61,894 bases of DNA from Pseudomonadota bacterium (GCA_034189865.1 JAXHTV010000017.1:1-61894), one strand, 5' to 3'. Positions 8,339 through 17,456 are shown, counted from the first letter of the stretch. Numbers and translations: made by a program. The notes: generated by a model not told the origin, from the sequence alone.

Positions 8339-10036
8339 TTATAAGACCGGCAACCGCTCCTTGGCCTTGTCGACTTTCGACAGGGGGAACAGTAAATCAA
8401 TGAACCGCTCTGCGGTGGGCTGCGGTTCGTGGTTCGCAAGGCCAACCCGTTCGTTGGCCTCGATGATCACGTAGTCGGGTTGATCTGGTGACTGTACCAT
8501 GAAGTCGAAACCGACCACGGGGATTTCAAGGCGCTTGGCCGCCTTGACGGCGGCGTCGACCAGCCGGGGATGAAGAATCTCTGTCACGTCGTGCAAGGTG
8601 CCGCCCGTGTGCAGATTGGCGGTTTTTCGTACGGCGATACGCTGACCCTCGGCGGGAATGCTGTCGAGCTGAACACCCTGCTCGACCAAGCATTTTTCCG
8701 TTTCACTGTCGATAGGGATAGTGCTCTCACCGCCGGTGGCCGCTTCGCGCCGCCGGCTTTGTTTTTCAATCAACGTTCGCGCCGTATTGACTCCATCGCC
8801 GATAATTTCCGCCGCCTTGCGCATGGCCGCGGCGACCACATGATAGTTGATCACGACAATTCTGAGATCATGGCCTTCCACCACCTGTTCCAGTAACACC
8901 CGCTCGGAGAACTGCCAGGCCGTTTGGATGGCCGCTTCGAGTTCCGCCGCTGATCGAACCCCCACGGTGATGCCTTTACCTTGCTCTCCAATAGTCGGCT
9001 TGACGACCACGGTGCCGTGTTTTTGGAGAAATGCTCGATTTTCCGTGTCCGTGCCGGCCAATTGGAAGTCGGGAACCTTCAACCCGTCTTTGCTTAGCCA
9101 GCGGCTGGTGACGTATTTGTCCTGGCAGCGACTCATGGCGATGGCGGTGGTGAGATCGCACAAGGATTCCCGGCAGGTCACGCTTTTGCCGCCGCGGGTC
9201 AGTCGAAAGTAGCCCTCAGATGGATCCAACAGTTCCACGGCGATGCCTCGCGATCGCGCCTCGTCGACAATGATGCGGGCATAGGGGTTGAGGTTATGGC
9301 GAATTTCCGGGCCGATGAATAGCGCTTCGTTGTAGGCGTTTTTGTTCTTGATGCTAAACGTTTGGATGGGTTCGAAGCCGAGTTTCTGATACAGCGCCTT
9401 GGCTTGGTGATTGTCGTGGATGACGGAAAGATCCATGTGGCTGCGGCCAAGCTTGCGAAAGTGATGGGCCAGAGCGCGCACCAGGTACTCGCCAACTTTG
9501 GGTCGCTTGGCCAGTGGGTCCACCGCCAAGCACCACAGGCTGCAACCTTGGGTTTTATCGCCCAGTACCGCGCGATGGTCGATACCCATCACGGTTCCGA
9601 AGACTTCGCCCGTGACCTCGTCCGAGACGACGAAGAACAAGAGTTTCTTGGAGTGCCGGCAATCCCAAAGATACAAAGGGTCGGTGGGCACCATGTCGCG
9701 TTTCAGATACAAGTCGTTGATGATTTCCGCATCGTTCGGGCTTTCCAACCGGCGGAACACCAGCCCGGGATAGTTGGGCGGTTCGGCATCGGCCTTGGAC
9801 AGATCGAGCCGTAACATATCCGACGGATCCAGAAAGAGCTGTTGGGGGGCGTAAGAAAGCACCACGTGAGGATTGGCCACATAGACGGCGATATCCCGTT
9901 TGCCCCGATTTTCGTGGACCAGTTCAGCGGCCACGGTTTCGGCGTCTCCACAGTGGTTGGCGAAAATGACACGACCCCATCCGCAATAGACGTGATGGGT
10001 GCCGGTTTCGGCTTCCAGAATCTCTTGCTCTGTCAT
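8339..10036 (-). CDS. ngg: N-acetylglutaminylglutamine synthetase
   Basis: A 565-aa fusion of a GNAT acetyltransferase domain (about residues 90-235, with the acetyl-CoA-site region ending NHQAKALYQKLGFEPI) and an ATP-grasp ligase domain (about 300-555, with VVKPTIGEQGKG, LLEQVVEGHDLR and IIEANERVG). This architecture is that of Ngg, which makes N-acetylglutaminylglutamine from glutamine units. The ATP-grasp part resembles cyanophycin synthetase. It follows asnO after 56 bp and is separated from the next gene by a single base, so the genes are cotranscribed. Expression is probably raised by osmotic stress, as for characterised homologues; no specific operator is visible. Confidence 0.92.
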   Translation of the reverse strand: MTEQEILEAETGTHHVYCGWGRVIFANHCGDAETVAAELVHENRGKRDIAVYVANPHVVLSYAPQQLFLDPSDMLRLDLSKADAEPPNYPGLVFRRLESPNDAEIINDLYLKRDMVPTDPLYLWDCRHSKKLLFFVVSDEVTGEVFGTVMGIDHRAVLGDKTQGCSLWCLAVDPLAKRPKVGEYLVRALAHHFRKLGRSHMDLSVIHDNHQAKALYQKLGFEPIQTFSIKNKNAYNEALFIGPEIRHNLNPYARIIVDEARSRGIAVELLDPSEGYFRLTRGGKSVTCRESLCDLTTAIAMSRCQDKYVTSRWLSKDGLKVPDFQLAGTDTENRAFLQKHGTVVVKPTIGEQGKGITVGVRSAAELEAAIQTAWQFSERVLLEQVVEGHDLRIVVINYHVVAAAMRKAAEIIGDGVNTARTLIEKQSRRREAATGGESTIPIDSETEKCLVEQGVQLDSIPAEGQRIAVRKTANLHTGGTLHDVTEILHPRLVDAAVKAAKRLEIPVVGFDFMVQSPDQPDYVIIEANERVGLANHEPQPTAERFIDLLFPLSKVDKAKERLPVL

Positions 10037-10092
10037 GATGTGGCTCCTGGCGTCAGGTTCCGTGACACAATGGATTTGGCGGTTGATCTGTA

Positions 10093-11868
10093 CTACAGGT
10101 CATGGTTTTGTAACCAGAGTTCCAGCAGACCGAGCTGCCAGAGCTTGGAGCCTCTCAGCGGGGTGATGTGATCGTGTGGTTCGGCGAGCAGTCGTGCCAC
10201 GTAGTCTTCCCGGAATAGCCCCCGCTGACGGGCCCGGTCGTTGGTCAACGCATCCTGCACGTAACCGAGAATCGGTCCGGATAGGTACTTTAAAGCGGGG
10301 ACCGGGAAATACCCTTTCGGGCGGTCGATGACCGCGGCAGGTATTACTTGGCGGGCCGCTTCCTTGAGGACCAATTTGCCGTCGCCGGCGACTTTGTGTT
10401 CCGGCGGGATCCGGGCTGCAAACTCGACCAGTTCGTGATCCAAAAAGGGCACCCGAGCCTCCAGCCCCCAGGCCATGGTCATGTTGTCCACCCGTTTGAC
10501 GGGGTCGTCGACCAGCATCACCGTCGAGTCCAGTCTTAGCGCTTTGTCCACGGGGTGGTGCGCGCCCGGGGTATCGAAATGCCGCCGGACGAACGCGGCT
10601 GCGGCATCGTCCGGTGTGGCGTGGGCGGCTTGTACCGTGGCCAGATATTCATCGAAGTCTCGGTCGAAAAACGCCTGTCGATAGCTGGAGAAGGGGTCGG
10701 TGGTGCTCACCAGTGGCGGATACCAATGGTAGCCGCCGAAGACCTCGTCGGCTCCTTGCCCGCTCTGCACCGCGCGGCAGCTTTTGGAGACTTCACGGGA
10801 GAGTAAGTAAAACCCGATGCAGTCGTGGCTGACCATCGGTTCGGACATGGCGGCGATGGCGTCCGGCAAATGGGTTAGTAGTTCGTCCGACGCCACACGG
10901 ATGCGGTGGTGGTCGGTGCCATAAGCTTGGGCGATGATGTCGGAATACTGAAACTCGTCACCGGCTTCGTTGCCGGCGGCTTCGAATCCGACCGAATAGG
11001 TCTTGATGCGCTCGGCGCCTGCTTCCGCCATGAGCCCGACCAAGAGGCTGGAGTCTACGCCGCCGGATAATAATACCCCGACATCGACCGCCGCCACCAA
11101 GCGCCGTTTCACAGCGGCCCGGAGCTCATCCAGCAGCAGGTCGCGCCACTCGTTCAGCGAGCGGCTTTGGTGGGCCGCATCGTGTGTGTAGGTCAGTTGC
11201 CAGTAGGCGTGCTCGGTCATGTGCCCATCTTCGCCGATCCGCATCCAATGGCCGGGCGGCAGTTTGCGGACCCCCTTGAGCAGTGTGTAGGGCGCCGGGA
11301 CGACGGCGTGAAAATTCAGATAAAAATTCAACGCTTCGGCATCAATAGATGTGTCGACGCCGCCGGCAGCGACCAGGGCCGGCAGAGTGGAAGCGAAACG
11401 AAAGTGACTGCGATCGCGGCTGTAGTACAGCGGTTTGATGCCGAGCCGGTCTCGGGCGAGAAAGGTCTCGCCGCTGTCTCGCTCCCAAATGGCGAAGGCG
11501 AACATGCCCTTGAATCGCTCAAGACACTCCGCGCCCCAGGCGTGATAGGCTTTTAAGATGACCTCGGTGTCGCCATCGGAGTAGAAGCGATAGCCTTTTG
11601 CGGTCAGTTCCTGGCGCAGCTCCGGGTGGTTGTAAATTGCCCCGTTGAACACGATGCCCAGGCCCAGCGACGGATCGAACATGGGCTGTTGGGAGTGAGC
11701 GGACAGGTCCATGATCATCAGTCGGCGGTGGCCAAATCCGCGGTTGCCGGCGCAGAATACCCCGCCTTCGTCGGGGCCCCTGGGTTCCATGGTCTGGTTC
11801 ATGACGGCCAGTACGGACGGATTGACGGCTGTGCCGTCCCAGCGGATTTCTCCGTTAATTCCACACAT
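10093..11868 (-). CDS. asnO: N-acetylglutaminylglutamine amidotransferase
   Basis: A 591-aa asparagine-synthase-like enzyme that amidates N-acetylglutaminylglutamine to the osmolyte NAGGN. The N-terminal nucleophile Cys2 is present (MCGINGE), so glutamine can serve as nitrogen donor. The PP-loop SGGVDSS at residues 268-274 forms the adenylating site. It is the first gene of the minus-strand operon asnO-ngg-M42-M42. The neighbourhood separates it from housekeeping asparagine synthetase AsnB, which has a similar layout. Confidence 0.92.
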   Translation of the reverse strand: MCGINGEIRWDGTAVNPSVLAVMNQTMEPRGPDEGGVFCAGNRGFGHRRLMIMDLSAHSQQPMFDPSLGLGIVFNGAIYNHPELRQELTAKGYRFYSDGDTEVILKAYHAWGAECLERFKGMFAFAIWERDSGETFLARDRLGIKPLYYSRDRSHFRFASTLPALVAAGGVDTSIDAEALNFYLNFHAVVPAPYTLLKGVRKLPPGHWMRIGEDGHMTEHAYWQLTYTHDAAHQSRSLNEWRDLLLDELRAAVKRRLVAAVDVGVLLSGGVDSSLLVGLMAEAGAERIKTYSVGFEAAGNEAGDEFQYSDIIAQAYGTDHHRIRVASDELLTHLPDAIAAMSEPMVSHDCIGFYLLSREVSKSCRAVQSGQGADEVFGGYHWYPPLVSTTDPFSSYRQAFFDRDFDEYLATVQAAHATPDDAAAAFVRRHFDTPGAHHPVDKALRLDSTVMLVDDPVKRVDNMTMAWGLEARVPFLDHELVEFAARIPPEHKVAGDGKLVLKEAARQVIPAAVIDRPKGYFPVPALKYLSGPILGYVQDALTNDRARQRGLFREDYVARLLAEPHDHITPLRGSKLWQLGLLELWLQNHDL

Positions 11869-12159
11869 ATAGAACTGTTCCGTGGGTTATCTGCGGATCG
11901 TTTGGGCGGGTGATGATGAATAAATCTGTGCGTACGCGTGCGACGTTCCGCTGAGTTGTTTTTCGGTTGCGTTTGATCAGGGCGACGAAGGGGGCTTGAA
12001 GAGGATGCTCGCTGGAATACTCGCTTAAGCGCTTTGGCGCCTGCGAGTTCCCGGAAGTATGGGCTACAGCTTGGTAGATAACCGTCAAAATATTGAGCAA
12101 TCTTAAGGGTTCCTCGGAGGCGAGGCACGAATCTGAATTAAATCCTGCAATCGCCGGAT
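11869..12159. other. Divergent intergenic region between asnO and the DUF3147 gene
   Basis: This 291-bp stretch must hold the promoters of the osmolyte operon (leftward) and probably of the DUF3147 gene (rightward). I could not assign a convincing sigma-70 pair for either. A 5-bp hairpin CCTCG-GAGG-CGAGG lies at 12112-12125. No coding signal was seen. Confidence 0.4.
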
Positions 12160-12332
12160 CGATGCATTCCGTTGTGGGTACCCTGACCGTTACCTTAACG
12201 TATCGTAGGGGTGCTTGTCAGGGATCGGCTGCGATTGACTCTTTCAAGCACCCTGTGATCGGTTCGGAGAACCGACACCGCCTGTCCGCTCTCGAGCTCG
12301 AACAGGCGGTCAGGGGATTCGACGGTGCATCG
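12160..12332 (+). promoter_or_regulatory. Candidate structured RNA leader of the DUF3147 gene
   Basis: Nested complementary segments suggest a folded 5' leader ending 29 nt before the start codon. Outer helix: CGATGCA 12160-12166 with TGCATCG 12326-12332. Second: CCCTGA 12181-12186 with TCAGGG 12310-12315. Inside are three arms: GGGTGCTTG 12209-12217 with CAAGCACCC 12245-12253 (its interior also pairs), TCGGTTC 12259-12265 with GAACCGA 12269-12275, and CCGCCTGT 12278-12285 with ACAGGCGG 12302-12309. I do not recognise a riboswitch consensus. Chance pairing has not been excluded by alignment. Confidence 0.45.
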
Positions 12333-12361
12333 CAAAGGGCGAATTTTTATGAGGACTGTCC

Positions 12362-12709
12362 TTGTACGTCGCAGTTAAAGTCGTCGTGACTGCCGTTTTG
12401 GTCGTGGCGGTTTCCGAGCTGGCCAAGCGCAGTTCGTTCATGGGCGCGCTGTTGGCGTCGGTGCCGTTGGTGTCTGTCCTGGCCATACTCTGGCTTTATT
12501 TTGATACCCAAGATATTTCAAAAGTCAGTGCCTTGGCCTCAAGCATTTTTTGGCTGGTCTTGCCGTCGCTCGCCTTCTTTTTGTTATTGCCGTGGCTACT
12601 TAAAACCGGCGTGAACTTCTACCTTAGCTTGGGCTGTTCCATTGCAGTGACGGCAGTCTGCTACGGACTGGTGGTGGCGGTTCTGGGCCGTTTTGGCATC
12701 GGGCTATGA
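12362..12709 (+). CDS. DUF3147 family membrane protein
   Basis: A 115-aa, almost wholly hydrophobic protein with about four membrane segments. It matches what I recall of the DUF3147 family: an N-terminal SELAKRSSFMGALLASVPL motif, then WLYFDTQD, and SLAFFLLLPWLLKTGVNF near the middle. The function of the family is unknown. The start is a TTG preceded by GAGGA at about 7 nt; no in-frame ATG is available. It lies 48 bp before the TldD-like gene and downstream of a candidate structured leader. Confidence 0.8.
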   Translation: MYVAVKVVVTAVLVVAVSELAKRSSFMGALLASVPLVSVLAILWLYFDTQDISKVSALASSIFWLVLPSLAFFLLLPWLLKTGVNFYLSLGCSIAVTAVCYGLVVAVLGRFGIGL

Positions 12710-12757
12710 AACCGGATATGGGCGCCCGTCCCAGCACATGATCGGGTGGGACTTTGA

Positions 12758-14194
12758 ATGACCACTGAAAAAATCATCAGAAACTTCAAGCAAGTGCTTC
12801 CGGTCGTGGACTGGTGGTCTTTGCGTTTGGTATTCGAAAACGAGGAGTCATTGCGGCTTCGGCAGGGGGTGCTGCAACCACCCCATCTGACACACAGCCA
12901 AGGTGCTCACATCACGGTGTGTCATCGCGGCGGGATGGCGTATGCTGCCACCTGCGAGCTGACGCCTGCAGGTTTCCGCAGGGCGTTGGCCGAAGCGCTC
13001 GAATGGGCGCTTAGCACGCGAGATTGGGGGCTGTTCGATGCGGACCGGTTTGCTCGTCCATCACGCTCGGGGCATTACCGCTCGCCGGTTGAGTCGCCCT
13101 GGGACAGCGCGAGTGTGGGCGATAAGATCGATCGCTTGCGAGGTGTCAGCGATGCGCTGAAAGTCAGCGACACCATTGTCGATTGGCAGGTCGAGTTGAC
13201 CGCGAGCCACGTTCGAACGCTGTTACTGACCAGCGATGATGTGGAAATCGAACAGGATTTTTCCTACCTCTTGCCGGGCTATATGGCGGTTGCCAATAAA
13301 GGTGCGCAAACACAGACGCGTTCCGGCGGCGGGTGGGGGAACGTCCGTCAAGGTGGCTTGGAGCAGTTGTCGAACCTTGGGTTTGATCAAGATGCCCAGC
13401 GCGTGGCCGAGGAGGCGGCTGCTCTGGTCGACGCTCCGGAGTGTCCCGACGCAAACATGTCGGTGTTGTTGATGCCGAGCCAAATGACCTTGCAAATCCA
13501 TGAGAGTATCGGGCATCCGCTCGAGCTGGATCGCATCTTGGGCGACGAGCGCAACTACGCCGGGACCAGTTTCGTCACCTTGGATATGTTTGGGAGTTAC
13601 CGCTATGGTTCACGGCTTTTGAATATCACCTACGACCCCACGTGGGCCAATGAGGCCGCAAGCTACGCTTTTGACGACGAGGGCACACCGGCGGAGCGAG
13701 AGTTTTTAATACGCGACGGCATTCTCGAGCGTCCGCTGGGTGGTGCTCTATCACAGTTGCGCGCGGGCACAGCGGGGGTGGCCAACAGCCGCGCGTGCAG
13801 TTGGAACCGCCCGCCCATCGATCGTATGGCCAATCTCAACTTGGAGCCGGGTGAACATCCTTTCGATCAGTTGGTGGCCTCGATAGAGCGGGGCGTGTTG
13901 ATGGATACCAACCGGTCGTGGTCCATCGACGACAGTCGCAACAAGTTTCAGTTCGGTTGTGAGCTGGGCCGACTCATCCAGGACGGCGAGCTCAAAGGCG
14001 TTGTGAGAAATCCGAACTACCGGGGCATCTCTGCGAACTTTTGGCGTAACCTCGTCGCCGTGGGGGATGGAGAGACCTTCGAGGTCGGTGGGACGCCCTA
14101 TTGCGGCAAAGGTGAGCCCAACCAGGCCATTGCCGTCGGGCACGCTTCTCCCGCCTGCGTTTTTCAGCAGGTTGATGTCTTTGGCGGCCTTTGA
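12758..14194 (+). CDS. TldD-like metalloprotease subunit (TldD/PmbA family)
   Basis: A 478-aa protein of the TldD/PmbA (COG0312) family. The HExxxH metal motif of TldD is present as HESIGH at residues 248-253, followed by the family pattern PLELD. The C-terminal YCGKGEP segment matches the conserved TldD cysteine region. TldD works as a heterodimer with TldE/PmbA to degrade unfolded or modified peptides, for example in microcin maturation and antitoxin removal. The adjacent next gene looks like the partner. Whether this is the housekeeping TldD or a divergent paralogue cannot be told from the window. Confidence 0.85.
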   Translation: MTTEKIIRNFKQVLPVVDWWSLRLVFENEESLRLRQGVLQPPHLTHSQGAHITVCHRGGMAYAATCELTPAGFRRALAEALEWALSTRDWGLFDADRFARPSRSGHYRSPVESPWDSASVGDKIDRLRGVSDALKVSDTIVDWQVELTASHVRTLLLTSDDVEIEQDFSYLLPGYMAVANKGAQTQTRSGGGWGNVRQGGLEQLSNLGFDQDAQRVAEEAAALVDAPECPDANMSVLLMPSQMTLQIHESIGHPLELDRILGDERNYAGTSFVTLDMFGSYRYGSRLLNITYDPTWANEAASYAFDDEGTPAEREFLIRDGILERPLGGALSQLRAGTAGVANSRACSWNRPPIDRMANLNLEPGEHPFDQLVASIERGVLMDTNRSWSIDDSRNKFQFGCELGRLIQDGELKGVVRNPNYRGISANFWRNLVAVGDGETFEVGGTPYCGKGEPNQAIAVGHASPACVFQQVDVFGGL

Positions 14195-14195
14195 G

Positions 14196-15512
14196 ATGGA
14201 AGTCTATTTTCGTGAGCTTTCGGCGCGGCTTTTTGCCTCTCTGCATGCCGAAGAGGTGATGTTTGCCAGTTATGAGGGCGAAAGATCGGATTTCGTTCGT
14301 ATCAACCAGAGTCGAATTCGTCAGGCCGGTCGGGTCCGGCAACAATTCCTGGAGCTGAATCTGATCCACGACGGACGGCAGCTTAACGCTAGTCTGTCGT
14401 TGACGGGCCAACTGGACGACGATTTGGCCCAAGCGAAGTTCTGCCTGAAGCAACTGCGCGAACGACTGCCATTTCTTCCCCGTGATCCATTTCTGAGCCA
14501 TGCCACCGAGCGCTTTGAACTGCGAGAGGTCACGGACAATGAGTTACCGCCCTCGCGACAGGCGGTGGAAGCGATCCTGGCCGCTGCCGACGGGCTCGAT
14601 TTGGTCGGTCTGTGGTCTGGCGGTGAGTTGGTCCGTGGTTTGGCTGGCTCGGTAGGCCAGTACGGTTGGCATCGTCAGAGCAGTTTTAACTTCGATTGGA
14701 GCGTTTACCATCAAGCCGACAAGGCCAGCAAGCAGAGCTGCGCGGGGGCACACTGGGATTCGGCGGTTGCGTTACGCCAAATCTCCGCCGCCCGCGAGGA
14801 TCTGGCGATGCTGGCCAAACCGCCACGGACGATCCAGCCCGGGCGTTATCGTGTGTTCCTTTCGCCGAGCGCGATGTTCGAGATCCTAACGTTACTGAAT
14901 TGGGGCGGATTTGGCCTGAAAAGCCACCGAACCCAACAAACCCCATTGCTTCGGATGGTGAAAGAGGGCGTAGAGCTCGATGGGCGTATCCACCTCACAG
15001 AAGATCACGCCGGCGGGTTGACGCCGCGATTTACGCGTCGCGGGTTTGTCAAACCGGAGCGAGTCGAGTTGATCTCGGCAGGGCGTTACCGCGATTGTCT
15101 GGCCAATTCGCGGAGCGCGAAAGAGTATGGCGTTGCCGTGAACTGTGCTATCGAGCACCCCGAGTCGCTCGTGATGCAGGGTGGGCAGCTGCCCCGCATG
15201 GATGTCCTGAGGGCGCTCGACACGGGCATTTATGTGAGCAATTTGTGGTATTGCAACTATTCGGATCGCAATCACTGTCGCATCACCGGGATGACACGCT
15301 TTGCTTGCTTTTGGGTCGAAGGTGGCAAGCCGGTCGCGCCGATCAACGTGATGCGCTTTGACGAAAGCTTGTTCGACGTGCTGGGAGACAAGCTTGTCGA
15401 TCTGACGGTTGAACAGGATTACATTGTTGATTTCACGACCTATGGCAAACGTTCTGAAAACAGCGCGAGATTGCCGGGCGCTTTGGTCGACGATTTTCGA
15501 TTCACTCTCTAG
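14196..15512 (+). CDS. TldE/PmbA-like partner subunit
   Basis: A 438-aa TldD/PmbA-family protein without the HExxxH motif, as expected for the non-catalytic TldE (PmbA) subunit. I choose ATG 14196, two bases after the tldD-like stop; ATG 14175, which overlaps the upstream gene by 20 bp, is an alternative that adds seven residues. SAKEYG (about residue 308) and the C-terminal domain fit the family fold, although overall similarity to classical PmbA looks low. Its immediate coupling to the TldD-like gene supports a dedicated heterodimer; in E. coli the two subunits are encoded apart. Confidence 0.8.
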   Translation: MEVYFRELSARLFASLHAEEVMFASYEGERSDFVRINQSRIRQAGRVRQQFLELNLIHDGRQLNASLSLTGQLDDDLAQAKFCLKQLRERLPFLPRDPFLSHATERFELREVTDNELPPSRQAVEAILAAADGLDLVGLWSGGELVRGLAGSVGQYGWHRQSSFNFDWSVYHQADKASKQSCAGAHWDSAVALRQISAAREDLAMLAKPPRTIQPGRYRVFLSPSAMFEILTLLNWGGFGLKSHRTQQTPLLRMVKEGVELDGRIHLTEDHAGGLTPRFTRRGFVKPERVELISAGRYRDCLANSRSAKEYGVAVNCAIEHPESLVMQGGQLPRMDVLRALDTGIYVSNLWYCNYSDRNHCRITGMTRFACFWVEGGKPVAPINVMRFDESLFDVLGDKLVDLTVEQDYIVDFTTYGKRSENSARLPGALVDDFRFTL

Positions 15513-16076
15513 CCGATTGTTCGGCGTCAACCGAACGTTTGCTTGTCTCCGACAAAACGCGGGCGTTTGAACCCGAAGCCTGATCCCGCCGTAGTCTTCT
15601 GAAGTTTCTCGAATGGTCGCTTGGCCGTCTTCGCGATGGCTGGTAATTTCCGGCAGACGCGGTAGGATAAAGCAATCGAACAGTCTGTTGAGTCGACGAT
15701 AGATAGCCGTGTGATTAAAAAACGGTAAAAACAGTCGGCTTCGCTAATTGTCCAACGCGCTGCGTTAGTTCTAACAGCGTGTAAGTATTCGCCGTCTTCG
15801 ATTGTTTCGATCAAGTCGGGGATTCTCGTTCGGGGGAGCCGGCGTTCACACGCCGGCGGCTAAGGAACTCCAATAATAAGCCGTTATATGGATGTAATGG
15901 GCGTGAACTCAGCGTTGCGTGCGCTGTCATCATGGCTGTGATCGTCCGAGTGATCCGGTGTGCGTGTGTAATCCCGGATCCCCTGCTCGATGCGGTTTGC
16001 CCGCATCGGAAAATGGACACCGGTGATGTGTCGGTCGCGTCTCCGGTCATTCGCTCGAGCAATAAAGGGTGCGGCG
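15513..16076. other. 564-bp intergenic region, no gene recognised
   Basis: Apart from the short terminator at its left end, the stretch holds a perfect 8-bp hairpin GCCGGCGT-TCAC-ACGCCGGC (15838-15857) and an imperfect CGCTG/CAGCG hairpin (15758-15779). Short open frames on both strands have no family similarity or ribosome-binding sites that I can recognise. It is AT-richer around 15710-15735. It presumably carries the promoter of the sulfotransferase-like gene. Confidence 0.4.
15519..15546 (+). terminator. Likely terminator after the TldD/TldE pair
   Basis: GTTCGG (15519-15524) pairs with CCGAAC (15531-15536) over a 6-nt loop, followed by GTTTGCTTGT. It starts 7 bp after the tldE-like stop. 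The stem is short, so efficiency may be moderate. Confidence 0.5.
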
Positions 16077-17456
16077 GTGAGTAATACAGCAGAACAGTCG
16101 GGTGCATACAACCACGACACGCGATTTCAGGGTACGGATAAGCAGATGGACCGGATGGTGCGGGTGCTCAAAGTGCGGCGCCGCGCGCGGACCAATCTGC
16201 TGAGCGGTTTTGTCGACATAAGTAACTTTAAGTACCGTGAGGTTGGCCAGATCGATTTTTTCGATCTATGGGAACGAGAGCAGACCCGCCTCACGCCGTT
16301 TTGTCTCGACGATGAAAACCGATGCGTGATTTTCGTCCACACGCCCGTTGAGACGGACCTCACTCAAGTCCACCCGTTTTTTTACGAAGCGCAGCGACGT
16401 CACGCCGAAGTTCTCTACGCGGTTCCATACGATCTGTTGAATCAGATCGCCGACGCTGCGTGTGATCCCGCAGCCGATGAGGATGTGATTTTTCTCCACA
16501 GCACCGGCCGTTGCGGTTCCACGCTGCTGTGCAAACTTCTTGGCGACCTCCCAGGGGTCCAGTCTGTCTCCGAACCCGATTTTTTCAGCCAGATCGTCAA
16601 TCTGCGTGAACACGCGACGGATGATCGAGATGCCGAGTTGGCGCGAATCATACGCTCGTGCACACGTTTGCTCTATGCGCATCTCATCGGCCGCCGGCCG
16701 GATTGCAAGAAAGTCGTGATCAAACTCCGGGGCGTCTGTATATCGGCCGCGGATGTTTTTGTCGCCGGCTTGCCCGCGGCTAAAAATATGTTTCTCTATC
16801 GAAATGCGCTGGAAACCGTCGATTCATTCATCGGCGCAATCTACGGTGTGCCGCTGGTGCGCTGGGCGGGGAAATTCGGGCTGGATGCCAAGCTGCTGCG
16901 GCTGATTGCGGCAGTCAGCCCCATGAAAAAGAACCCTCAGGCTCTCGCGCCGTTGTTGAAAGACCCGCACTACGAGAAGAATACGCCGGAGGATCTGGTG
17001 GCTTTTCTCACGGTTGCGTGGCTTTCGAAGATGGATAGGGCGTTGAATCTCACGCTATCCCGTGAAGGATTGTTTGAAGCACTGGTCCGATATGAGGACT
17101 TGACGGCCGCACCCATGCCGATAGTCGCCCAGCTCTCACGCGCCTTGTGCCTGCCGGCGGTCGATGACCTCAGTCGCGAGAGGATGCAGGTGACGTTGTC
17201 CAAGAATTCCCAAGAGGGCACGGCATTGGCCAGCACTGGCAAGACTTGGATGTCTCCCGGGCAAATCCAGCTGATGCGGAAGATGTTGCAGCTGCATAAC
17301 CAAATTCGTGACGAAAAATATCGTATTCCCGGAACCCTCTCAGCCCGCGAAGCGGTGTTGGAGGAGGGCTCTTCCCGGTGGGGTCGCGTGATCGAGAGTG
17401 CTTGGCCGCTTTCGGTTGATGGCGAGGCCCCTCGGGCGTCCAAAGTCGCCGGTTGA
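16077..17456 (+). CDS. Sulfotransferase-like protein
   Basis: A protein of about 459 aa. The segment HSTGRCGSTLLCKLL (about residues 140-154) matches the 5'-phosphosulfate-binding P-loop of PAPS-dependent sulfotransferases, and FLYRNALETVDSF about 100 residues later fits the 3'-phosphate-binding region. The first 120-130 residues are an extension of unknown function. I prefer the GTG at 16077, preceded by AAGGGTG; an open frame continues upstream to 15990, and ATG 16146 is a later option. The sulfate acceptor is unknown. Confidence 0.65.
   Translation: MSNTAEQSGAYNHDTRFQGTDKQMDRMVRVLKVRRRARTNLLSGFVDISNFKYREVGQIDFFDLWEREQTRLTPFCLDDENRCVIFVHTPVETDLTQVHPFFYEAQRRHAEVLYAVPYDLLNQIADAACDPAADEDVIFLHSTGRCGSTLLCKLLGDLPGVQSVSEPDFFSQIVNLREHATDDRDAELARIIRSCTRLLYAHLIGRRPDCKKVVIKLRGVCISAADVFVAGLPAAKNMFLYRNALETVDSFIGAIYGVPLVRWAGKFGLDAKLLRLIAAVSPMKKNPQALAPLLKDPHYEKNTPEDLVAFLTVAWLSKMDRALNLTLSREGLFEALVRYEDLTAAPMPIVAQLSRALCLPAVDDLSRERMQVTLSKNSQEGTALASTGKTWMSPGQIQLMRKMLQLHNQIRDEKYRIPGTLSAREAVLEEGSSRWGRVIESAWPLSVDGEAPRASKVAG

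Noticed and set aside
8338-8445. Longer N terminus for the second M42 peptidase
   Set aside because: The extension overlaps the 3' end of ngg in another frame and is unlike the family; GTG 8337 is preferred.
12313-12325. GGGGATTCGACGG resembles the 5' end of tmRNA
   Set aside because: No tag-reading frame, tRNA-like 3' half or proper acceptor pairing is present around it.
12160-12332. Known riboswitch classes (TPP, FMN, cyclic di-GMP, manganese yybP, guanidine) as identity of the leader
   Set aside because: Their conserved core motifs are not visible; the element stays unclassified.
15527-15814. 95-codon minus-strand frame in the intergenic region
   Set aside because: No ribosome-binding site, no recognised family and no operon context; treated as non-coding.
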